A DNA stretch of 64,000 bases from Citrobacter freundii (GTDB lineage: Bacteria; Bacteroidota; Bacteroidia; Chitinophagales; Chitinophagaceae). Below are positions 23,320-30,980 of the stretch, in pieces. The notes beneath the pieces were generated by a model. It did not search any database. It was not told the DNA's origin and saw nothing but the letters and a program-made list of their open reading frames with translations. Every line of letters starts with the position of its first letter. Within the stretch, counting starts at the first letter, position 1. A program made the position numbers and the translations under genes. Location of the stretch: positions 1 to 64,000 of the forward strand of contig QFQQ01000021.1 in assembly GCA_003243445.1 (NCBI GenBank). The letters run 5' to 3'.

Positions 23320-25443
23320 TCATCGCACGAATGCAGTGGCTACACCGCCATCTATATTAAGTACGTTACCTGTTGATTTGCTCAATAATCCTCCGACAAA
23401 CGCAAAGCATCCGTTTGCGATATCTTCCGGAAGAATGATCTCATTCAGCAATGTTCTTTTCGCATAAAATGCTGGCAGCTCTTCCACTTTTACGCCATAG
23501 GCTTTTGCACGGCCTTCAGCCCAGGCGCCTTCCCAGATCTTGCTGTCGCTGATCACAGCATCCGGATTAACGGTATTCACACGGATCCGGTCTTTGCCAA
23601 GCTCAGCTGCATTCAAACGGCTAAGATGTAACTGAGCCGCTTTTGCTGAGCCGTAACCGGCATTGTTCGGACCAGACATCAGCGCATTCTTGCTCACAAT
23701 ATTCAATATATCCCCACCAAGATCCTGTTTACGCATGACTTTAACGCCGGATTGTGTAACAAGGAACTGACCTTTCACCAATACATCATATAACAGATCC
23801 CAATCCTCTTCTGTATGTTCTTCAATTGGCTTGGAAATAGAAAGACCAGCACAGTTAACCACAATATCAATACCGCCGAACTGCAATGCTGTTTTATCGA
23901 ATGCCGCTTCGATCGCTTTCCTGCTTGTTACATCGAGTAGTACAGATCCAAAACTATCCCTGTTGTATTTCTTCGAAAAATCTTCCAGCGAAGCCTTCAA
24001 ACGATTTTCATCGTTATCATTGATCATAACGCATGCTCCTTCATCAATAAACTTTTTTGCGATAGCCTTTCCGATACCGCCAGCGCTCCCTGTTACCAAT
24101 GCGATACGTCCGGAAAGCGCTTTTGGCTTTGGAAGACGTTGGAGCTTTGCTTCTTCCAGCAACCAGTATTCAATGTCAAACGCTTCCTGGCGGGGCAGAG
24201 AAGTGTATTCAGAGATCGCTTCAGCACCACGCATTACGTTGATCGCATTTACGTAGAACTCACCAGCGATACGCGCTGTAGCTTTATCTTTTGCAAATGT
24301 GAACATACCAACTCCCGGATACAGGATCACCACCGGGTTTGCATCCCGGATGGCCGGGCTGTTTGCATGTTTACAGCTCTCATAATATCCGGTGTACATC
24401 TGCCTGTATGCTTCAAACTGCGGCGCAAGTTTTGCTTTCAACGCAGCAACGTCTGAAAGATCTGCATCGGGTGTCAGATCCAGCACGAGCGGGCTGATCT
24501 TTGTACGCAGGAAATGGTCAGGACAGCTTGTACCCATCGGCGCAAGTTTTGCCAGGTCATTTGAGTTGATGAATTCCATCACGCGATCCGTATGAACGAA
24601 GTTGCCGATCATATTCACCGCGGAAGAACAGAAACCTCTCAATACAGGAGCAAGCGCCGCTGCCTGTGAAATACGTTGCGCTTCCGGTAATGATTCAACT
24701 TTCACACCGCCAAACACCTTGCCCTTTTTTACGATCGCTGCTTCAATATACATCGCGCAGGTATCGATCACTTCAAGCGAGTTAAGATAACAATCATACG
24801 CTGTATCGCCCCAGGTAAATAATCCATGTGAACCAAGCATGATACCGCGGATCCCTGGGTTTTCATCAAGGCATTCCTTCAGTTTCAATCCAAGATCAAA
24901 ACCAGGGCGTTGCCATTCAACCCAACCGATCGTACCACCGAATAACTCTTTTGTGATCATCTTACCATCTTTTGCAGCCGCAATAGCGATCGCCGCATCG
25001 GGATGCAGGTGATCAATATGTTTGAACGGCAGGAACCCATGCAACGGCGTGTCGATAGAAGGAGCTTTTGATGCAAGATCATAAATGCAATGGTTGAATA
25101 ATTCCACCATTTCATCTTCATGAGAAAGACCGCGGTACACTTTCTTCAGATTTCTCAAACGGTCTGCATAAAGACCGGCGAGACCACTGCGCGTTAATGT
25201 GCCGATATCTCCACCTGAACCTTTGATCCACATTACTTCTGTTTCTTCACCCGTTAACGGATCTTTCTCCACTGTTTTGCAGGAAGTATTTCCTCCACCA
25301 TAATTCGTCAGGCGAAGATCTGCTCCCAGAAGATTTGACCGGTAAATAAGCAGGGCCACTTCATCTCCTGCTAAGGAAGCCGCTTTTGCTTCATCCCATA
25401 AATAACTCACGTGTTTGAACTGCTTGATGTCTGCGGTAGGCAT
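23320..25443 (-). CDS. rhaD: Bifunctional rhamnulose-1-phosphate aldolase / lactaldehyde dehydrogenase
   Basis: A 707-residue fusion. The N-terminal class II aldolase domain (about 1-420) contains NYGGGNTSCKT, IDTPLHGFLPFKHIDHLHPDA with zinc histidines, and MLGSHGLFTWGD. The C-terminal short-chain dehydrogenase domain (about 440-707) has TGSAGGIGKAIA for NAD and the YGSAK active site. Together it would split rhamnulose-1-phosphate into dihydroxyacetone phosphate and L-lactaldehyde, then oxidise lactaldehyde. This is the known RhaD-ADH fusion of rhizobial and Bacteroidota rhamnose clusters. It follows the transporter gene after a hairpin-bearing gap. Confidence 0.93.
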   Translation of the reverse strand: MPTADIKQFKHVSYLWDEAKAASLAGDEVALLIYRSNLLGADLRLTNYGGGNTSCKTVEKDPLTGEETEVMWIKGSGGDIGTLTRSGLAGLYADRLRNLKKVYRGLSHEDEMVELFNHCIYDLASKAPSIDTPLHGFLPFKHIDHLHPDAAIAIAAAKDGKMITKELFGGTIGWVEWQRPGFDLGLKLKECLDENPGIRGIMLGSHGLFTWGDTAYDCYLNSLEVIDTCAMYIEAAIVKKGKVFGGVKVESLPEAQRISQAAALAPVLRGFCSSAVNMIGNFVHTDRVMEFINSNDLAKLAPMGTSCPDHFLRTKISPLVLDLTPDADLSDVAALKAKLAPQFEAYRQMYTGYYESCKHANSPAIRDANPVVILYPGVGMFTFAKDKATARIAGEFYVNAINVMRGAEAISEYTSLPRQEAFDIEYWLLEEAKLQRLPKPKALSGRIALVTGSAGGIGKAIAKKFIDEGACVMINDNDENRLKASLEDFSKKYNRDSFGSVLLDVTSRKAIEAAFDKTALQFGGIDIVVNCAGLSISKPIEEHTEEDWDLLYDVLVKGQFLVTQSGVKVMRKQDLGGDILNIVSKNALMSGPNNAGYGSAKAAQLHLSRLNAAELGKDRIRVNTVNPDAVISDSKIWEGAWAEGRAKAYGVKVEELPAFYAKRTLLNEIILPEDIANGCFAFVGGLLSKSTGNVLNIDGGVATAFVR

Positions 25444-25474
25444 GATTGTATTTTTTTGAATAGTCTTTATACGA

Positions 25475-25616
25475 TGAAGTAAAAAGTCAAAATTAAAAAG
25501 TAAAAAACCGGTCGTTTATAACATCAAAACAAAAACATTCTACATCTGGTTGCTTTTGGATTCTCTATCCCGAGCGGAGTATTTTTTACTTTTTAATTTT
25601 TACTTTTTATTTTATA
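25475..25616. repeat. Family 4 A/T heptamer inverted-arm element within the rhamnose operon
   Basis: GAAGTAAAAAGTCAAAATT-type heptamers (25475-25507) are mirrored by TTTTTTACTTTTTAATTTTT (25581-25616) across a loop of about 73 bp. The arms match at nearly 90 percent. The right arm abuts the rhaT stop codon. Confidence 0.8.
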
Positions 25617-25622
25617 ACGATT

Positions 25623-26714
25623 TTACTTTTTTAGGGAATTTCCATACCCAACGATCAGTACTGACAGAATGATCGTAATGATCCCTGCCACGATCGTCTG
25701 TCTTGTTTTTTTTGAAACGCCTTTCCATTCTTTTAAAACAAGTCCCCACATATTTGCGACCAATATAATAAAGGCCATGTGAAGGATCCATGAGCTTGGG
25801 CCATTGCCCATTTTGCTTTCTCCCATTCCGTAGAAGAAGAACTGGAGGAACCATGTGACGCCGGCGAGCGCAGCAAAAAGATAGTTAGCCAGCAATGGCC
25901 TGCGTTTATCGGTATAGTCACCAAAGCTTTTATTACGTGCATTCAGGACCATGCACCAGATAAAATTGGTAGCAAGGCCGCCCCAGAGGATCACGATATA
26001 GGTAACATTGTTCTGGTAAAGGAATTCTCCCTGGCCGGGATGTGCCGCTTTCCATGCCTCATTCGCAATATCAGCCATTGGCTTTCCTGCTTCAAGGCCA
26101 AAGTTGAAACAGGCACTGAGTATACCGGATATGACCGACACCAGCATCCCGAGGCCAAATTTATATTCCGTCTTCACCACTGCGCCATGCGGATCATTAA
26201 TATCAGCAGCCAGTTCTTTTTCCTTCATCATTCCTGCACGCCCGCAGATGATGATACCGAGCACGCAAATCGCCAGCCCTGCCAGCACTGTCAGCCCCCA
26301 ACCCGAGCCGATCATCATGCTGAACGTATCTTTTCCCTCTTTTGGAAACACATCATAATAAACAGATGGTATCAGCGCACCGAATACCATACAAAGCCCA
26401 AGGATTATACTGCTACCCAGCGACACCCCCAGATAGCGGACTCCTAATCCATAGGTCAATCCGCCGATCCCCCACAGCACGCCAAACAGTAATGTGTACC
26501 ATAATATCCCCGACGATGCATGACCGATGATCTCCGCAAAACCGGGGATCGTCAGCCATGCAGCCAGTGGCGGAACGATCAACCACGAAAAAAGACCTCC
26601 CACGATCCAATAACTTTCCCATTGCCAACCCTTTACCTTTTTATAAGGCATGTAAAAACTACCAGATGCGAATCCACCGATAAAGTGGAAGATTACTCCA
26701 AGGATAACTTGCAT
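25623..26714 (-). CDS. rhaT: L-rhamnose/proton symporter RhaT
   Basis: This 363-residue inner-membrane protein has ten hydrophobic segments and the RhaT family signature near the N-terminus (FHFIGGFASGSFYMPYKKVK, then GWQWESYW). Other typical text includes GLTYGLGVRYLG and MIGSGWGLTVLAG. It brings L-rhamnose into the cytoplasm with protons. It is the first gene of the minus-strand rhamnose operon and is divergent from the GntR regulator, with a 195-bp intergenic region between them. Length is normal. Confidence 0.93.
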   Translation of the reverse strand: MQVILGVIFHFIGGFASGSFYMPYKKVKGWQWESYWIVGGLFSWLIVPPLAAWLTIPGFAEIIGHASSGILWYTLLFGVLWGIGGLTYGLGVRYLGVSLGSSIILGLCMVFGALIPSVYYDVFPKEGKDTFSMMIGSGWGLTVLAGLAICVLGIIICGRAGMMKEKELAADINDPHGAVVKTEYKFGLGMLVSVISGILSACFNFGLEAGKPMADIANEAWKAAHPGQGEFLYQNNVTYIVILWGGLATNFIWCMVLNARNKSFGDYTDKRRPLLANYLFAALAGVTWFLQFFFYGMGESKMGNGPSSWILHMAFIILVANMWGLVLKEWKGVSKKTRQTIVAGIITIILSVLIVGYGNSLKK

Positions 26715-26800
26715 AATTTTCTATATAGCAAACAATATGGCAATAAAAATAAAGGAAGGGTGTTTGGGATCCGTCATGGACTATCATGTAAATTTGGCCA

Positions 26801-26883
26801 GTTTCGATGTTCGAGGCCTGATGCCCGATGATCGAAACCCGGAAATTCAAGCATCGATCATCGGGCATCCACCATCGAACAAA
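26801..26883. repeat. Family 3 heptamer inverted-arm element, copy b
   Basis: Left arm 26801-26840 (CGATGTTCGAGGC, ATGCCCGATGATCG) and right arm 26851-26883 (CGATCATCGGGCAT, CCATCGAAC) form a hairpin with a loop of only about 10 bp. It stands in the divergent rhaT-regulator promoter region, and its right arm ends 26 bp before the regulator ATG. Confidence 0.75.
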
Positions 26884-26909
26884 TTAAGTACACTATCTAA
26901 TTAAGGACA

Positions 26910-27941
26910 ATGAAGTCTTCTCCCGTATTCAAACTCATCTATTTCGATGACTTTTCTGCAACGCCCAAATATCAGCAACTGGCAAACTCGATTGTGAAGG
27001 CAATTGAAGAGGGAAAGCTGCAGGTAGACGATGTGCTGCCTTCGATCAATGAGCTGAGCTTTCAGTTTGAGATTTGCAGGGATACCGCGGAGAAAGGATA
27101 TAAGTTTTTGAAGAACCAGGGAATTATCGGATCTGTACCGGGAAAAGGATATTTTATCAGGAGCGTGGATGTGAACCGGACGACGAAGATCTTCCTCATG
27201 TTTAACAAGCTCAGCCCGCATAAAAAGATCATCTATGATTCACTCGTGGCAACACTGGGTGAAACGGCCGCGGTTGATTTTTATATTTATAATAATGATC
27301 TTGCACTATTCAAAAAACTGTTGCAGAACAGCGCGAATGATTATAACTATTATGTGATCCTTCCCCACTTTATTGAAGGCGAGGAGACGGCACATAAAAT
27401 CCTAAACACGATCCCCAAGGAAAAACTGATCCTGCTGGACAAGATCATTCCCGGCGTAACAGGTCAGTTCAGTGCGGTGTATGAAAATTTTGAAAAAGAT
27501 ATTTACAGTTCGCTTGAGCAGGCGCTGTCTTTATTGGAGAAATATCACACGATCAAGATCATTTTCCCGGAGAACAGTTATTACCCGGAAGAGATCATCA
27601 AAGGTTTTACCTCCTTTTGCCAGGAATATACATTCACCTTTAAAGTGGTGCATGATATACAAAATGAAGCCATCAATAAAGGTGAAGTCTTTATCAACCT
27701 GATGGACAATGACCTCGTGGTGCTGATCGAACGTATCATCGAATCCAAATTAAAAGTCGGGAAAGATGTAGGCGTGATATCCTATAATGAAACACCATTG
27801 AAGAAGATCATCCTCGATGGCATCACAACCATTTCCACCGACTTCGAAGCAATGGGTATTGAGACGGCAAAGATCATACAGGAAAATAAACTGAGGCATG
27901 TGCAGATACCGTTTTCCCTGAATGTGAGAGCTTCATTATAA
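26910..27941 (+). CDS. rhaR: GntR-family regulator of the rhamnose operon
   Basis: The 343-residue protein has a GntR winged helix (about 15-85: YQQLANSIVKAIEEGKL, LPSINELS, GIIGSVPGKGYF) joined to a LacI-type sugar-binding domain (about 95-343), not the FCD or UTRA domains of most GntR proteins. This architecture is found in sugar regulators of Bacteroidota, where a GntR protein controls rhamnose genes. It is divergent from rhaT and presumably binds the shared intergenic region, with L-rhamnose or an intermediate as effector. The family is clear; the rhamnose role rests on position. Confidence 0.85.
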   Translation: MKSSPVFKLIYFDDFSATPKYQQLANSIVKAIEEGKLQVDDVLPSINELSFQFEICRDTAEKGYKFLKNQGIIGSVPGKGYFIRSVDVNRTTKIFLMFNKLSPHKKIIYDSLVATLGETAAVDFYIYNNDLALFKKLLQNSANDYNYYVILPHFIEGEETAHKILNTIPKEKLILLDKIIPGVTGQFSAVYENFEKDIYSSLEQALSLLEKYHTIKIIFPENSYYPEEIIKGFTSFCQEYTFTFKVVHDIQNEAINKGEVFINLMDNDLVVLIERIIESKLKVGKDVGVISYNETPLKKIILDGITTISTDFEAMGIETAKIIQENKLRHVQIPFSLNVRASL

Positions 27942-27946
27942 GAATT

Positions 27947-28081
27947 GACGACCGACGGCTTACCAACGCCGTCGTTTGGTATAGCAACGTCACTACCAGT
28001 AGAACAAATGCTGTCAATATTCTTCGATTTTAACTATTCCACGAAGATCCTGAACTTCGGCGGTCGGTCGTCAGCGGTCGT
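27947..28081. repeat. Family 1 heptamer inverted-arm element, short copy d
   Basis: TGACGACCGACGG (27947-27960 region) is mirrored by CGGCGGTCGGTCGTCAGC (28059-28077). It sits between the stop codons of the convergent regulator and porin genes and ends five bases from the porin stop. Confidence 0.6.
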
Positions 28082-28086
28082 TTAAC

Positions 28087-28716
28087 TCAGAACTGATACC
28101 CCACATAAAGCTGCACCAACCCATTCTTCAACTTCTTCCCATCGGTCGGGATAAATGAAGGCATTCCTGTTCCGGAAGAAGAAAATTGCTCATTCAATCC
28201 GCCGAAGAACATATTATAGCGCCCGCCAAAGATCACCCCTGCAATGGGGCGTATTTCCAGTCCCGCCGCTGCGCCATAATTGATCTTATTAAAATAGTCC
28301 ATGGCCTCCTTTGCATTGGCCGGTCTGGAACTGCTGCTTACGCTATCAGCTTTGGCATTAACAAGAAAAGAGATCTGTCCGCCGGCCTGCAACTGAAATT
28401 GTTTGGAGATCTTGAACACCATTAGCTGAGGAAGCATTATATAATCCATCATCACATCACCGGTAGCCGTAGTCGTTTTGAAATCATAACCCTGCCTGGA
28501 GAAGATCACTTCAGAGCGATAACCCAGCAGACCCTGTGTTTTTGGCGCAAAATAGACACCAGCCATGAACCCGGTCTTGCTGGATGAATTTGCATCACTG
28601 ATCGATTGAAGATTTTTTACGTTGACAAAGTTCAATCCTGCTTTTACACCAATACTTCTCTGGGCAAATGAGGACACTGAACACAAACAGGCAATAATAA
28701 AAAGATAAGGTTTCAT
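28087..28716 (-). CDS. PorT-like outer-membrane beta-barrel protein
   Basis: The 209-residue protein has a signal peptide (MKPYLFIIACLCSVSSFAQ) and a small outer-membrane barrel pattern: GVKAGLNFVNVKN, GFMAGVYFAPK, SEVIFSRQGYDF, ending VGYQF with a terminal aromatic. This is the porin/outer membrane beta-barrel family of Bacteroidota (PorT-like), about eight strands. Its cargo or role is unknown. It is transcribed alone, convergent with the GntR regulator. Confidence 0.8.
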   Translation of the reverse strand: MKPYLFIIACLCSVSSFAQRSIGVKAGLNFVNVKNLQSISDANSSSKTGFMAGVYFAPKTQGLLGYRSEVIFSRQGYDFKTTTATGDVMMDYIMLPQLMVFKISKQFQLQAGGQISFLVNAKADSVSSSSRPANAKEAMDYFNKINYGAAAGLEIRPIAGVIFGGRYNMFFGGLNEQFSSSGTGMPSFIPTDGKKLKNGLVQLYVGYQF

Positions 28717-28852
28717 GGCTTTAATTTTCGCGCAAACTACACCAGGCTTCCGCGGAATTAAACCATTTATGTATTGAACTGCCTTAAACAGCTACTTAAC
28801 TGTTTAAAACATTTTCAGAGATGATCAAGGCCTGCAGTATGTACAAAAAAAC

Positions 28853-28879
28853 AAGGAGGAAGTAAAAACTCCCTCCTTT
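28853..28879 (-). terminator. Terminator-like hairpin, minus strand
   Basis: AAGGAGG (28853-28859) pairs with CCTCCTT (28872-28878). On the minus strand the stem is followed by GTTTTTTTG. It would stop leftward transcription before the porin gene. Confidence 0.5.
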
Positions 28880-29016
28880 CACCAAAACTAATCGCTTATG
28901 ATAGGTAGAGATCCCCTTACAATTAACTCTACCCGGTGCAATATTAGGATGGATGTGGATGAGAGAGTATGGAGGAGTGAGTGAACTGTGGAATTGAGTT
29001 AGTCAGTTGAGGGAAT

Positions 29017-29207
29017 GGACCGCCGACGGCCGACCGCCGACCGCCGTATGATCATTATTTATCGAACAACCCACATTGGTTGCACAACGAAAAAAACCTT
29101 CCAGACAGGAAGGCTTTTTATTTATTTTCTGAATACATAAAGAAATCTTCTATACATAATGGTACTGCGGTCGGCGGTCGGCGGTCGGCCGTCGGCCGTC
29201 GGTGGTC
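29017..29207. repeat. Family 1 heptamer inverted-arm element, copy e, enclosing a terminator
   Basis: The left arm (29017-29047, GACCGCCGACGGCCGACC) and right arm (29164-29207, GCGGTCGGCGGTCGGC) are highly regular 7-nt reiterations. The loop contains a bidirectional terminator (29089-29125). The rest of the 28717-29213 gap shows no gene. Confidence 0.85.
29089..29125. terminator. Bidirectional terminator within repeat loop
   Basis: AAAAAACCTTCC AGACA GGAAGGCTTTTTATTT: a 6-bp perfect GC stem with A and T tracts on both sides. It ends the leftward FAD-oxidoreductase transcript. Confidence 0.7.
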
Positions 29208-29213
29208 ACTCCC

Positions 29214-30560
29214 TCAGCTTTGCAATCCCAACCGTCTTCCTATATCCGAACTGAACACATTCGTCGGATCATACTTCCGTTTGATAGCGATCCACTGATT
29301 ATGCTGAGGATACATTTCCTGGAACATTTCTTTATCAAGCATGGAGTCCTTGCCGAGGTAAATACGTCCGCCCGCTTTTAATACCTCTGCGTCCATTTTT
29401 TTCGTAAATGCGCGAAGGTTTTTTGTAACGGGAAAATCGATCGCGAGTGTGTATCCTTCAAATGGAAATGAAAGAATACCCTGGCCATGTCCCATCTTTT
29501 TGAATACGTTCAGGAATGGTGTACATCCGCTGTTGGCGATCATCTCCATGATCCTTCTTACATTTTCCGCGCCTTCTTTGCCGGGAGGGATCACAAACTG
29601 GTATTGAATAAACCCGCGCTTGCCATAACCCCTGTTCCAGTTATTGATCATGTCAAGCGGGAAAAAGAATTTTTCATAATGAATAAATTCCTTGGGTGAA
29701 TTCTGCACGAACGCGATCACGCGGTTGAGCATTCTTACCGTCAATCCGTTCAGCAAAAATCCAGGAAGGAAAAAGGGGACGGTCAATTTTGATTTTTTAT
29801 GAAGCTTGAGCGGTTCTTTTTTTAATGAAGCCGGAAGATCATTCACGCCTGCCGCTTCTCCAACGGTGAGAACACCGCTACCGAGCTTATTGCCTTTTGC
29901 AAGAGGATCAACCCAGGCAACAGAATAATTGAAGTGACTGTATTCTTCCAGCGCTTTCAGCATTTCATCAAGATTTTTCACCTTGATGGATTTTTGACGG
30001 AAATAAGTTGTTTCAACTTTCCGCAGTTTGATCTTCGCACTGATGATCACGCCAAGAAGACCGAGGCCGCCAAAACTTGCTTCAAACAGGTCTGCATTTT
30101 CCTCACGTGATGCTGTTACGACGGATCCGTCTGCCAGCATGATCCGGAAAGAAAGTACGCAATTGAAAAAAGAGCCGTCTACGTGGTGCGCCTTACCGTG
30201 AATATCGTTGGCAATAGCGCCGCCGATCGTAACGAATTTTGTTCCGGGGCAGATCATCGGCAACCAGCCTTTTGGCCCGAAAACATTGATGATCTCCTCC
30301 AGGCTTACGCCGGCTTCACATTCAAGAACGCCGTTTTGCTCGTCCCAGTCCAGGAAATGATTGAGATGCGTGCAGATCGTCACGGTTCCACCCTTGTTGA
30401 TCGCCTGATCACCATAGCTGCGACCCAGCCCACGCGGGGTCAGGTTACCCTGTTTTACGGTTTTAAGAACATCTTTTTCTGTGGAAGGATACGAATTGTA
30501 AGAGGCTGAAACCGGGAAATTACCCCAGCCAGCAAGATTCTCCTGTTGTTTAGCTGCCAT
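29214..30560 (-). CDS. FAD-binding oxidoreductase, DprE1/aldonolactone-oxidase-like
   Basis: The 448-residue protein has a PCMH-type FAD-binding domain (about 25-200: GLGRSYGDQAINKGGTVTI, GVSLEEIINVFGPKGWLP, VTIGGAIANDIHGKAHHVDG, FGGLGLLGVI) and a C-terminal cap of the aldonolactone-oxidase type. It resembles DprE1-like FAD oxidoreductases, which oxidise sugar alcohols or polyprenyl ribose. The GANDIHGK-type segment carries the conserved His. No DprE2-like partner is nearby, so the substrate is open. Stop codon lies seven bases from a family 1 repeat arm. Confidence 0.85.
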   Translation of the reverse strand: MAAKQQENLAGWGNFPVSASYNSYPSTEKDVLKTVKQGNLTPRGLGRSYGDQAINKGGTVTICTHLNHFLDWDEQNGVLECEAGVSLEEIINVFGPKGWLPMICPGTKFVTIGGAIANDIHGKAHHVDGSFFNCVLSFRIMLADGSVVTASREENADLFEASFGGLGLLGVIISAKIKLRKVETTYFRQKSIKVKNLDEMLKALEEYSHFNYSVAWVDPLAKGNKLGSGVLTVGEAAGVNDLPASLKKEPLKLHKKSKLTVPFFLPGFLLNGLTVRMLNRVIAFVQNSPKEFIHYEKFFFPLDMINNWNRGYGKRGFIQYQFVIPPGKEGAENVRRIMEMIANSGCTPFLNVFKKMGHGQGILSFPFEGYTLAIDFPVTKNLRAFTKKMDAEVLKAGGRIYLGKDSMLDKEMFQEMYPQHNQWIAIKRKYDPTNVFSSDIGRRLGLQS

Positions 30561-30655
30561 AACGGCTGTAAACTTATTGAAGAGAACGCGATAATCATAG
30601 TTTTTACAGTAAAATCACTGATAAGTTCTGCCAACGGCTCCCTGGAATGAGTGAA

Positions 30656-30706
30656 TAACGGAGATGGATGTCCGGGGATCGGTGGCCAATGTTCGATGGT
30701 TGACAA
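30656..30706. repeat. Family 3 heptamer repeat, single arm
   Basis: GATGTCCGGGGATCGGTGG and CCAATGTTCGATGGTTGAC heptamers lie upstream of the FAD oxidoreductase gene with no mirrored arm. The rest of the 30561-30980 gap shows only the terminator below. Confidence 0.6.
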
Positions 30707-30891
30707 CTCTTTATATACGACTTCAGTTCAAAGGTCTGTACCTGTGGTTTACAGTTAATGGTTTGCCGTCCTTTGTATGCGGTTTTCTAAAACGAATGTA
30801 AATTTCCCTGAATATGGAAAGTCCCAATCGTGTCAGCCGAAGACGGTCATATTTCTGTACCAGCCGGCCTCGCCAGACCGGCACGCTAAAC

Positions 30892-30930
30892 AATAAAAAA
30901 ACCCTCCGTCAAGGGAGGGTCTCTTTATTA
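30892..30930 (-). terminator. Terminator after the ABC permease gene
   Basis: On the minus strand ACCCTCC CTTGA CGGAGGGT is followed by seven T residues. It lies about 50 bp beyond the permease stop codon. Confidence 0.75.
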
Positions 30931-30980
30931 GTTGTCAAAAATCGATCCGGGCAACGGACTACGGTCAACCGGCAACTTTT

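Noticed and set aside
29080..29298. Open frame across the family 1 element and FAD oxidoreductase end
   Set aside because: It runs through a terminator and repeat arm and into an antisense strand.
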